Notes under the pieces: model-generated
Database searches by the model: none
Seen by the model: the letters and a program-made list of their open reading frames with translations, nothing else
Told to the model about the DNA's origin: nothing
In this document: positions 10,066 to 20,200 of the stretch, piece after piece
Position numbering within the stretch: position 1 is the first letter of the stretch
Layout of the letters: each line of letters begins with the position of its first letter
NCBI GenBank assembly: GCA_001662425.1
Contig: BDDC01000321.1
Coordinates: 1 to 21,198 of the forward strand
DNA from: Chlamydomonas sphaeroides
Lineage: Eukaryota > Chlorophyta > Chlorophyceae > Chlamydomonadales > Chlamydomonadaceae
Length of the DNA: 21,198 bases
Reading direction: 5' to 3'
Program-made: the position numbers and the translations under genes

Positions 10066-10247
10066 GGCTGTGTCAACTGCGTCGCACGTAGCAGCCCAGG
10101 CACTAACGCAAACGCCATCTTAGCCGCTGCCGGGGTGCCGGCTGTCTTCCCCGGCCACAATGTCCCCACATGGGACAGCCGCCGCCCCTGACACGACCGG
10201 CGAAACTGCCGCTGCTGGGCGCCGCGGAGGGGCCACCGACCCCCAAG

Positions 10248-10362
10248 TTAGCGGCCGCGACCGGGGCCGGAGGGCGGTACCGAGCCGCCGGTGGCCCTCA
10301 GTGCGGCCTCCTCGTCCGCCACCATGCGCCGGCGGGTGACGAGCATGCGCTCCGTCCGCTGC
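10248..10362 (-). other. Coding-like island B
   Basis: The minus-strand reading RTERMLVTRRRMVADEEAAL, followed by RATGGSVPPSGPGRGR and TAA, uses codons typical of this genome. An AG acceptor-like site sits just upstream (GTGAG|GGGGCAG). It could be the last exon of a small unannotated gene or a gene relic. No homologue is recognised. Confidence 0.25.
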
Positions 10363-10637
10363 CCCCTCACCCGAAGAATCCGCAGCCGGAGCCAGACCCT
10401 GCTGCGATGACCTGGGGCCTGCTTAGATCAGGACCTCCTGGCTCAAACGGGGCCTCCAGGGCTAGCGTCGCTGCGTGCTCCGCGCCGGCTGGCTGTGGCT
10501 GACCACAAAGGAATGGCAATTTGTAGCAGTCCGCATTGATACGCGATGATGGACGGGGGGACGGCAAGATGGGCAAAGGCCAGAAACGAAGAAACCCAGG
10601 ATGTCAGGGCCCTACAGCGCAGGGGAGATTCCCATGC

Positions 10638-10859
10638 TCAGGGCACGTTCGACTGTGTCGCCGCGGCACCTTCCTGGGCGCCGCCATAGAATGCTCCTTG
10701 CATGTAGCCATTTGCACCTGCCGTGCTGCCTCCGCTGGTAGAGGGGGCGGGGGCCAGGGGGCAACGAGAGGGTCCAGCGCACAGCACACAAGGTCCAGCA
10801 GGCGCCCTGCACTCGTCGTACAGGATGTTCTGCAGCTCCCATTTGCAGTCGTAGAGTCG
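10638..10859 (-). other. Coding-like island A, lacking a start codon
   Basis: An open minus-strand stretch runs from just after a TAA (10862-10860) to a TGA at 10638. It reads RLYDCKWELQNILYDEC, then a Pro/Cys-rich part that may be a 55-bp intron (GTGTGC...CTACCAG), then TAGANGYMQGAFYGGAQEGA and a short tail. The first and last parts look like genuine protein, but there is no ATG before the internal Met and no clean acceptor at its upstream edge. This suggests a relic or a terminal exon whose acceptor I missed. It lies about 90 bp from the divergent gene starting at 10952. Confidence 0.25.
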
Positions 10860-10951
10860 TTACCGACCGCTGCTAGCTGTACACATAGCACGCTGCATGG
10901 CGCACATCGCATCATCAGGGCTTGGAAAGCGGCGATTGACCTGAGTCAAGG

Positions 10952-13900
10952 ATGTCGACTCGCAGCGACCCAGTAAGCTCTCTCTTGCAAACTTTACACG
11001 ACATAGTACGCGCGCTGACGACGGTATCGCTGACGACGGTATCTCTGCCCTGTTGCGTCGCAGCTGAGCGAGGAGGTTGCGGAGCTTCTTTCGCGTACCG
11101 ACGACCTGCTCTCCAGCTCCGGCAGAGGGTATTCGGACACTGGCCAAACACGTGCAGTCGGTTTACAGCAAGCTGGCCCAACGAGGTATCGGGCACATGG
11201 CGAAACCAGGCCGCATGTGCGCTTAGCTGGCCCTTAGGCAACTCACAACCTTCGGGGGCGATTGATCATGTCACAAGAGCCTCGATCAAGATTCCTTCAT
11301 CACGCCCATGGTTTACTCTGTGGTCCCAACCAGGGGTTTCCTGGGTCGGACATCGTCCCTGCGCAGCAGCAGCAGCTACCTTGGCGGCCCCAGCGGCGGT
11401 GGCGGCACCGGAGATGCGCTGTCTGAGGCAGCCAGCCGCCTGCGCAGCTCCTTCGACACCCCCTCGGCTCGCAGGCTGAGCACGGGCCTTACCAGCTCCT
11501 TCAAGAAGACAGCAAGCTTCAAGGAGCCCCTCAGCGTCCACATCCCACACGCGGACAACGACGATGGCGCGCCCACGCCCCGCCTCGCGGAAAGCCCCGC
11601 GGTACGCCAGGCTCGCCCATGGACCAACCATGCTCAACCATGCGAACGATCTTCACCTTCACCCACACGTGGCTCTCCTGCCCCTACGCTTGCCGCCCAT
11701 AGAGCCGCCCACCGCCGTCGGTGGCTTTGACGGAGCCGCTGACCGCCATCCTGGAGCGCAGCGCCTCCATGAGCCCCTCGCCGGCAGCCGCCGGCGGACC
11801 TGGCCGGACCTACAACAGCTTTGCAGGTACGCGCCGCTGGCCTAGCCCCTAAAAAACGAAATACGCGAACGAAGGCAGCACGGTATCCGGCACCAGAGTG
11901 CCAAGACCACCGGCCCCTTGAGTACTGTGTTACCCGTGTATCGTCGTCTTGTGCGCCGCGACGCCAGCCGTAGCGTCAAATTTGATGGTAATGTAGACCT
12001 GATGAGCCAGCGCCGAAAGCGCGCACCGCCGGCCTCGGCTCACACCGATGTCCCCGCCCTGAGCACCCCACACACACCCAATTACCGACCTGGAAGCGAA
12101 AAGGAGTAGAAACCAGATCGTTGAGCGACAAAGGCGATGAGGCGAAAGCGACGACCGGCGGAAGGGCGAGGGGCAGAGGGAAGCGGTAAGGAGAGGCACA
12201 GGGATTGAAGGCAGCAACAGGGGCAACATGCGAGCAACGAGAAGCAAACGGTGTGAGCCGAGGCCGGTGTGAGGGTGCAGGCACGGCGCAACGGCTTAGG
12301 GGTCACTGCATAGTACGGAGCTAAGCAATCGTGGTAACCCGTTGCCTCAGTGTGTTGCGAAGCAGGGGCGGGGCGGGCCAGCGGGGAGCAAGCAACCGAC
12401 AAGCAGTGCGCGGGTGGGGCTGGTGCGGGCAGGGTGCCGGTGCGACATCCCCTACCGGTATCCCCGACCTGCTTGCACGAAACGCTATCTTCCCCTGTCC
12501 AAGGACCCCAGGCATCCGCCGCGCGGCTTGCAGGTCCACACGGGGGGGAGCCTCGTGGGACCGCATGAAGCGCACGAGTCTGGCAGCACGCGCGAGCACC
12601 TGCCCGTGCGCCCCCTCCCACCTCTCCGTGTGTGTCGCAGGCCTGCAGGACATGGTTGAGATGGTGGACATGGTAGCCGCCGCGCCCACCAGCCCCAGGC
12701 GCGCAGGCTCCACGCTGGGCGGCGGCAGCCGGCTGGGCTTGGGCCTGGGCACCGGCTCCACACTGGGCACCGGCATTGGCAGCAGAGGTAGGCGGCTGCC
12801 TGCGCTGGCTGGCTGGCTAGAAGCGCTTGCGGTGCCCCATCTGTGTACAGCGGGCTGGGAGGACGTGCACGAGCTGACCACGCCTGACCCGTGCGTGTGT
12901 GCTTGTGTGGCCCGCCGTAGGCTCCGCTCTGGGGCTGGGCACCGAGTCCAGGCTGGGGCTGGGCGGCGCGGGGCGGCCGTCCAGCCGGCTGGGCTCGCCG
13001 GCGCTGTCGCCGCGCTCGCCGCTGCGTAAGGGCGCGCCACCGGTGCCGGCGCCGGCGCCTGGCGGGCAGGGCTCGCGGCGGTCGCAGCTGGCGGGGCTGC
13101 TCGGCAGGGAGGTGGCGGCGCCCTACGACGTGGTCAAGTGAGTGATGTCAGCCATGCGGGATTGGGTCACCTGTCACCTGCGCGAGATCGCGGATTGGAC
13201 GGTCCGGAAGGACTCTGCTGCCGTCAGGCTGCCCGGCTAACGCGGCTTCCTGCAACGCACCATGGTGCCGGGGGCCCCTTCCGCGCAGGTTCAAGGAGGT
13301 CGCGGCGCAGCAGCCTCGCTCGCCCAGCCACGGGTCGACGCTGGTGGGCGGCATGAACGAAAAGTTCGACCGCGTGGCCCGCAAGCTTAAGAACTGGGAG
13401 TTGGTGGAGACGGCCGCCACAGAGGTGGGCCGCGGGGCAGGGTATCCCCGGGCTCGGGACGGCACACGCCGCTCGATGCCAGCCTGCAGGGTTTACGAGG
13501 CTGTAACATCCGTCATCACAAGGGTGGGCAGCTGGCCCATATGAGGGAGAGCTTACCCGCCTGACATGCAACCTCCGCCCTTGGTCTTCCTCAGCGCTTC
13601 AATGCGGCCATGGACTCGGCGCTGGAGACTGTGTTTTCTCGCATCAACCTGGCCTGGCCGTCCGGCGAGGCCCCGGGGCGTGGCGGCCACGCGGCGGCGC
13701 GAGCAGGCAGCGGGCTGGCGTCCGGCAGCGGCCGGGCGCCCTCCCGCAAGGCCTCCAGCAGCAGGGACGGGCGGCGGCGCCACGAGCGAGGGCGGCAGGC
13801 GGGGTTGGGGGACGAGGAGGAGCAGGCAGCGAGCACAAGCGAGCAAGAGGCAGTCGGCGAGCAGCAGCGGCGGCGAGAGCAGGAGCGCGAGGGGCGGCGG

Positions 13901-15304
13901 CGCAGCAGCACGCGGCGGGACAAGCACGGCCGCCGCTCGCGGCGCTCAGCGTCGTCGGGGTCCTCCTCGCCATCGTCCTCGCATTCGGAGGCAAACCCGT
14001 GGACAGATGCGTCAACGTCGTCCACGGACGACAGCGACGGTGGCGGCCGGGCCCGGCGCCGCCGAGGCGATGGCGTCAGCGACAGCGGCTCGTCAGCCAC
14101 CGGCCGCCGTAGCCGTTCGCGTCGCGGTGGCAGCCGGCGACGACACAGCCGCAGCAACCGGAAGAGCAGCGGGCAGCGCCGCGGCGACGGCGCCCGGCCG
14201 GGTGCCGCCAGTCGCGGCGCCGCGCAGCCGACCGACACGCCCGCGTCCCCTCCGCATCAGCCGGCGCCAAACTGGCACCATGGCGCTGCGCAGCCGGTGC
14301 AGGACGGCCGCATGTGGATGTCGCAGCCGCTGCCGCACCTCCAGCAGCAGCACGCGCCACAGCAACAGCAGCAGCAGCAGCACACTTGGGCGTCAGCCAT
14401 GCCCGGGCCGCAGGGTTACCCGGCATCGCCGAGCTCGGCGCCCGCTGGCGCCTACGCCGCCGCTGCAGGGCCTTACTCGGTGCCGGCGTCGCCGTACCGC
14501 CCCAGCTATGGCCTGGCCCCGCCGGCTGCGCACGGACTGGGCTCGGGGCTGCAGGCGAACGGGCCTCCGGCACCGCAACCCTATCACCACCAACACCACC
14601 AGCAGCACGCTGGGCAGCCCAGCTACCTGTCGGGCCTCTACACGGCAACCCCCATGTCGCCCGGGCCTGCTGCGGGCACGGCTGCGGGAGTGCACGGCAG
14701 TGCGCCGGCGCAGTACCAGCCCGGACAACCGCACGCGCTGGGGCACGCCGGCGGGACTCATGCTCCCCCTCACGCGCCCACGGCTGGCGCGCACATGCAC
14801 GGCGGCGGAGCGTGGCAGCCGCCGGCTGCGCCGCAGCAGCACTACGCGTCCGGGCTTGGGGCGGCCGCTGGCGGCAGCGGTCCGCTGCAAGCACCGCCGC
14901 CGCCACAGCATCAACTGTACGGCAGCGGCGCATCATATAACGGCGGCCACGCTGACGGCGGCCATACGTACCACGTGCCGCCGGCTGCGCAGCTTTCTTC
15001 GGCGCCCGCGCCGGGAGCGATGCCATGGCAGCAACAGCCCCAGCCGTGGCGGCCGCCGGCGCCCGGCCACAGCTCGCTGCAATCAATGCCCGTCAGTCAC
15101 TTTGGCGCAGGTGCTGCTGGTGGCTACGGTGCGCCCGCAGGCGGCGGCATGGCGTCAGTGCTGGCGTCGCCTCCGCCGGCTGCCTACGGCGCGCCTTATG
15201 CCGCGGCCAGCCCGCAGAGCCCCACGCACCACAGCGCCTTCGTGGCCAGTGATTACAGCAGGGTCCTGCGCCACGCCGCGCAGGGGCGCCAGGGCGCGCA
15301 CTGA
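10952..15304 (+). CDS. Unrecognised 914-residue disordered protein with RS-rich and prion-like regions
   Basis: There are eight exons: 10952-10972, 11064-11185, 11334-11601, 11703-11826, 12641-12787, 12921-13137, 13289-13424 and 13595-15304. All are GT-AG with matching phases. The first exon holds only seven codons (MSTRSDP). A short acidic helix follows (LSEEVAELLSRTDDLL), then Ser/Gly/Arg-rich sequence, then Gly-Leu repeats (GLGLGTGSTLG, ALGLGTESRLGLGG, about 210-260). The likely folded part is a helical stretch at about 320-368 (MNEKFDRVARKLKNWELVET...FNAAMDSALETVFSRINLAW). After it come charged RS-rich sequence (about 395-545, SRSRRGGSRRRHSRSNRKS), a polyQ tract (about 595-607) and a Pro/Ala/Gly/His/Gln/Tyr-rich tail to YSRVLRHAAQGRQGAH. 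I do not recognise the family. RS and prion-like composition suggests RNA-binding or condensate scaffolding, which is inference only. TGTAA lies 52 bases after the stop. Confidence 0.8.
11014..11043 (+). repeat. Perfect 15-bp tandem duplication in intron 1
   Basis: GCTGACGACGGTATC occurs twice head-to-tail within the 91-bp first intron of the 914-residue protein gene. It lies about 20 bases upstream of the 3' splice site and probably contributes nothing to coding. Confidence 0.9.
14342..14380 (+). repeat. CAG/CAA tract encoding a polyglutamine run
   Basis: The reading is three CAG codons, CAC GCG CCA, then seven Gln codons (one of them CAA). It is in frame in exon 8 of the 914-residue protein. 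The CAA interruption suggests a selected protein feature or an older repeat, not a fresh slippage product. Confidence 0.9.
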
Positions 15305-15355
15305 GCCCCAGCGGCCAGTGCGCTGCGCCGCGCGCCCAACGACCCCATGCGTCGC

Positions 15356-15360
15356 TGTAA
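15356..15360 (+). terminator. TGTAA polyadenylation signal of the 914-residue protein gene
   Basis: TGTAA lies 52 bases after the stop codon at 15304, in GCGTCGCTGTAAGC, at the usual distance for a short algal 3' UTR. Confidence 0.65.
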
Positions 15361-15658
15361 GCTGGCGAGTGTCTTGCATCCCCGCCCCTAAGCACCAACA
15401 ACCACCACACGCGCGTCAGCGCGTGCAACCAGCCTCAAGCCCCAGCCCCCAGCCCGCCTCGCGCACACGCAGCGTAGCGTGACACCACGCCCTCCTCAAT
15501 ATTCCCACAGTTCACACAGAAATCATGTTGCCAAGCCAAGTTATCTGCCTGTCGCGCCGCCGCCAGCCCTACAACCACACGCCTCCATCCACCAACGCCC
15601 TGCCAGCGCACGGTCTTAGCCGTTAGCCACCCGCACCGGCGCTGAATTAGCGGCCGAC
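15361..15658. other. Convergent spacer holding two 3' ends
   Basis: Nearly 300 bases lie between the plus-strand gene's poly(A) signal and the stop of NDUFA6 on the minus strand. It is C-rich and carries no coding signature. It must contain the NDUFA6 3' UTR, but I see no minus-strand TGTAA here, so NDUFA6 may use a variant signal or read into its neighbour. Confidence 0.5.
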
Positions 15659-16927
15659 TTAGCCGACGCGCTGCTGCAGCTGCGGATAGCCGGTGGCCAG
15701 GAAGCTGTCGAGGAAGGGGCTGTTCCCGGTGACCACCTTGACAGCGCGCTGCTTGTTGTAATAGGGCTCGACCACCTCGGTTAGCTGGGGGTGCATGGGG
15801 CGGCGGGAGGGGCATTGGAATATGACCACCAAGCTTGTGATCGCCATGCAACTCTTCATATGCACATATGCATCCGGTGGAGAAGGTGCAGCGGGAGGGC
15901 AGGATGCGGAGGCAAGCATAACAGCGGATGGCCCCTGCCAGCCGGGCTTGCGGCAGGTTCTGCTGGGACCCTCCAGCACGGTGCATGTGTAGCAGCTGGG
16001 TGAAGGCCTGACAGGATCATTTGGGCCCGAGGGCTTGCGGCTGCTTGGCGTGTGGAGTGGGGCCCGTGGCATGGTTGGCGGCGTCCTTGCCAGCGCGACT
16101 CACGACGTGGTGGCGCTGCTTGTGCATGAGCAGGTAGGTCTGCGGGTGCGGCAGGGGTATGTAATGGGTAGAGGTAACGAGCAGGGGTTACAGCAGGGGG
16201 CATGGGGAGCAGCAAGCTGTGATGCGGCTGCCATTGTCCCGCACGAAAGGTGCAGCATGCAGGGGCCCGAGGCAGCAGGGCGGGTGCAGCAAGCTGGGGC
16301 CGCCTCGTGGGGCCTGCTGCCGTCGCGCCAGCCGGCGTACCTCGATCTCCTCCCGCCCCTTGAAGATGAGCAGGTCCACCACCTGAATAGCACAGGGTTG
16401 GGTGAGCAGGACTGGCAAAGGTTAGGAGACGCCGGGGATTGGTTCAAGGCAGAGCAGGCCCGGCTGCTCCCACCCGCACAGCTTCTAACCCCAACCGGCA
16501 AACTCTGCCCCCGCCCGGTCCCCGCCCAGCACGGCGCCTGGACACCTGATGCAGGCACCCACCCGCCCGTCCTTGACGTCCTTGTACTCCTTGAACTTCT
16601 CCTTAACGATGGCACGCAGCTCCCGCAGCGACACCATCTCCTCCATCTTGTGCAGCCGCTGGATGAACGGCAGGCACCGGCAAATCTGCGGCGGATGTTT
16701 GTAGTCCCGCGGCATGAGCGTACTCGTCGCAGCGACAGCAGCAGTGCTCCGCGACAACATCGCCCGATGGGCCAGCAGTCGGGCCCGTGCAGCAACATGG
16801 CGCTGCAGCTGGCTGCCCAAACCAGGCGGGGTCCCACCTCGAAGTAGAAATGCCGAGCAGCGCCCCCGAACAGGCGATTCTCCTGCTTCGCAACCTCCAC
16901 CGCCTGCTTTGCCAGCCGCGACGCCAT
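15659..16927 (-). CDS. NDUFA6: Mitochondrial complex I subunit NDUFA6/B14 (LYR family)
   Basis: Exons are 16927-16838, 16685-16563, 16382-16341, 16139-16104 and 15784-15659. Every intron is GT-AG and phase 0, giving 138 residues (usual length about 130). The subunit sits on the matrix side of complex I and, in other eukaryotes, docks an acyl carrier protein through its LYR helix. Landmarks in order: AARHFYFEICRCLPFIQRLH (LYR-helix region, spanning the exon 1/2 join), MEEMVSLRELRAIVKEKFKE, YKDVKDGRVVDLLIFKGREE (the strongest family signature), TYLLMHKQRHHV, and a C-terminal KVVTGNSPFLDSF. These parallel plant B14 (LLIFKG, KQRHH, a C-terminal DFL/DSF motif). The LYR tripeptide itself reads FYF here. 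Exons 3 and 4 are only 42 and 36 nt. Exon 2 was placed at ATTTGC because it keeps phase and restores the family alignment; a longer exon 2 would need a 35-bp intron. The Chlamydomonas name is NUOB14. Confidence 0.92.
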
Positions 16928-17210
16928 TTCTGTGAGCTACACTATAGTTACACCAAGCTACAAGTCAACAACGGGGAGCCTTGTGTAAAAGCGGGTGGGC
17001 GAGTCACGTTCTTGCGCGCGGCTCTACGAGCCACAGCGTCTTGAGTACAGAAGTCCTGCGATGCCGAGACTGCAAACCGCTGCGTGTGTACTCGGAGCCA
17101 CGGTTTGGGGCGACTTGCACCCCCATGCACGACCCCGCAGTGCCGCTCTGCCGCGGAACCCCAACACGCACGACTCCCCGCAACATATGTAGCGCTCTGC
17201 TTCTGTAACC
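16928..17210. promoter_or_regulatory. Shared head-to-head promoter region (NDUFA6 / TMEM209)
   Basis: These 283 bp between the two divergent ATGs must hold both promoters and 5' UTRs. The part next to NDUFA6 (about 16935-16975, including CTACACTATAGTTACACC) is AT-rich compared with the rest. No defined motif can be assigned with confidence. Confidence 0.5.
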
Positions 17211-20200
17211 ATGCCGGCCTGGAATAGCGACCCGGCGAAGGCCGCTCCTTTGACAGCACCTGTGCTTTCTGGGAGCGCGGCAGCTCGGATCATCTTGCGC
17301 GATGCCGTGCTAATTGCGTTGTCGTTTCTAGGCCTTATATGGAGGTGCGGGCAGGCGGCCTTTAACTCCCGCCATGCCCTTGCCGGCTTCGCCACCAGCG
17401 GCCCTGACGCCCCCATGGCGAATTGGATACCCGCAGATCGTCGCTGGTCGTCCTTGTGCCGGCGACATGGCTGCGTACGGGCATCAGTGAGTCGCCGGTG
17501 CTGACCGACCTCGATCGCAGCGGCACGGCCAGTTTGAATAGCCGCCTTCACGGCGAACCCCAGCCGCGTTTGACGCAGCCGCCTGTCCCTGGCGTCGCAG
17601 GTGTCGCTCTGTGGCTACTGCCGTTGCTCTTCGGCAGCCGGGCCCTGGACACGGCCACGCGCTGGCAGTTCTCCAAACAGGCTGCCAAATCGTGGGTGGC
17701 ACCGACGAGATGTCGCTGCCGCTGGCCGGGCGCCCTCTCACTTCGCCTTCTAACCTTCTGAACGGCCCCATGTTGTGGCCGCTCGCCCTGCAGGCAGGAC
17801 GGCGTCACAGGCCCCCGCCGCAAGCTGTACGGGCTGCCGCCGCCCGCTCCAAAGTGAGCCCCGCCCGCGGCCGTGCTGTGGTCAGCCCCCCGACCCCATC
17901 ACGGGCCATCGTGAACCCCCGCCCCACCACAACCACCCGTCCTCGCCTGCCCCGCCCTGTGCAGGCCCGAGCCGCTGCGCCAGCGCAGGCCCTTTTCGCT
18001 GACGCCGTCGCGGCCTGCGGCCGCGGCCGGCGCCGCCGTGGGCGTCAACGTGGCGCCGCAGACGACGCCCATTACGCCGCCGCAGCGCTACAGCGCCGGC
18101 GCTGGCGCTGGCGGGCTGCTCGGGGGCACGCCCTACAGCACCGCCTCCGCCACGCCGGGCGGGGGCCTGATGGGCACGCCGGGGGGCGACATGTCGATGG
18201 GCATGGGCTCACGGACACCCATGTCCGACACCTTTAGGTGCGGCCCTGTGTTGGCTCTGCGCCGCGGCCCACCCGGCGTATGGACCCGCGGCAGGGGCCA
18301 CGGCAGCAGCGTTTGCTTGGCCCCGGTCCGCCGCGCGCGATCTAGGATATCCCAAGATTGAAGTCCAAGTGACGATGTTCGTTGGCTGCCTCCCGCTTGT
18401 TGTCGCGGCCCTCAGGCGCTCGCCCGGCATGCCGGGTTTCTCGCCGGCAGGAGCCGTGGTGGCCTCCCCCGAGCAGCTCTCCTATTATTTCGATAGCCTG
18501 GCGGCGGGCGGGGGCCCGGGAGCTGGTGCGGGCGGTTTCGCCTCGCCGCAACCGCAGGACAGCGCCGCGGGCGGGGCCTTCGGCTACGGGGCTGCGCCGT
18601 CGCCGGCCGCGTACGCGGTGGCCGCGGAAGCTGGTGCGCCTCTTGTAGCTGTGGCTATTATGCTTATGGGCGGCTCCCGAACGTTGTGCGCGTGAAGTGG
18701 TGTATCAGCCTCGGCTGGCTCCAGGCCGCACCGCCATGCCTCGCCAGCCCCCCGACAGCCTGCAACACTCCACCTGTGGCGCCCCTCGCCCGCGCAGACC
18801 AGGGCGCCGGCGGGATGCTGCCCGCGGGCGCGGGCGCGCCCATGTACCGCATGACCTGGGTGAGCTCGCCGGGCCGGACCGGCAGCCGGGCGCGTAGGGC
18901 AACGCCCTGGGGAGACGGACGTGCACGCGTACTCCTGCCCATAATCTATTGGGCTCGTCGTCGTGTTCTTGGCGCAACCTCCGGCCTCGCCGGCTGTCCT
19001 GCAGTGCGTGTTCTGGTTCTCACGTCTTGTCCTCCTCTCACCCTTTCCCTGCGACTGCCCGCCCCCGCAGATGCCCAAGAAGGCGGCCGCCGTGGCCGCC
19101 GCTGACACGCCCACGCTGAGCGCCAGCAGCGCGGAAGAGGTGGAGGACTTCGTGGGGTCGGTGCTGCGCTGCCGGGCCGAGTGGCTGGAGCTGTGGGCGG
19201 AGCGGCTGCGCGAGTGGCTGGCGGGGCGCGTTGTGGGGCCCCTGGTGGAGGCGGTGCTGGGGGCGCACGAGCCGGTCAACACGGTGGGTCGGCCGCACTG
19301 CACGTCATATGCTGTCACAGCTATGTACCATACTAAGCCGCGGCTGCAAGTCCTGCTAGTGGGGGCGCTGCTTGGGTTGGGCGTGCGAGCCGGTCGATGC
19401 GGGCTACCAGCCTAGCTGGACGGGCTCCGCTCCCCTGCGCGACGGCCAAGGCGCCGAGCTGCCCCTGCCCTCCTGGCGGCCCCTCCTTCCCCCTCCGGCC
19501 GCAGCTGCTGGCGCAGTTCGGCCAGGGCACGCGCCTGCCGCCGCTGCCCGACGTGCTCAGCGACTCGCGCGCCGGCAGCGGCGGCGACGTGGACGCGCTG
19601 CTGCGCATGCTGGCGGCGCAGCTGGGGCAGGCGGTGGCGGCGCAGCCCAACGCGCCCACCGCCGCCAAGGCGCGGGAGCTGCTGGCGGTGCGTCGCGGCG
19701 GCAGGCCTTGGGCTCATGCTGGAGTGGGCTGGCGGGGCCGGGGACCGCATGGCCTACGACCCCGCGGCCGGCAAGCCGGGGTACCGGTGTCTTGCCTCGC
19801 CATCTATCCATCGGCGGCGCCGCCCGAGGCCCCAGGTCGTTCTAGGGCCCGCCCTGCCCCGCGCTCGCCCCCTGCGCGCAGGCCGTCAACCGCTACAGCG
19901 ACCTGCTGCTGCTGCTGCGCGGAAAGCGGCCCTCCGACATCCTGCCGCCCTCCAACAGCGCCTACGTGTGGGCGCGCCTGCAGCAGCTGGCCGCCTCGTC
20001 CTGCCTCAAGGTGCGGCCAGGGCCCCGCCCCCCCAAGCCGGCGTGCGCTTCCCTGCGCCGGTACGCCCTCAAGGGTCCCCCACACTTCCTGCTGCTTGTC
20101 TGAATGTACTGGCACGACGCCAGCTCACTGCCCAGCCATGGACCCATGTGCTCTAGCCGCCATGGACCGCCATCATCCCCTATCGTCTCACCCCATGCAT

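Noticed and set aside
11064..11185. Apparent frameshift in exon 2 of the 914-residue protein, because another frame reads RTLAKHVQSVYSKLAQRG
   Set aside because: The original frame ends in phase 2 at the GTATCG donor and joins exon 3 correctly (AGG, Arg), so no frameshift is needed.
14076..15086. 336-codon open frame on the minus strand inside exon 8
   Set aside because: It is antisense to a strongly biased coding exon; its composition mirrors that exon and no motif is present.
13566..15482. Very long alternative plus-strand reading frame (about 638 codons) overlapping the disordered-protein gene
   Set aside because: It is an Arg/Ala/Pro-rich shadow caused by low stop frequency in GC-rich DNA. 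The other frame links in phase to seven upstream exons, has genome-like codon use and is followed by TGTAA.
17345..17793. Apparent frameshifts between the membrane segments of TMEM209
   Set aside because: Introns 17345-17436, 17487-17600 and 17692-17793 explain every frame change, with phases matching at each join.
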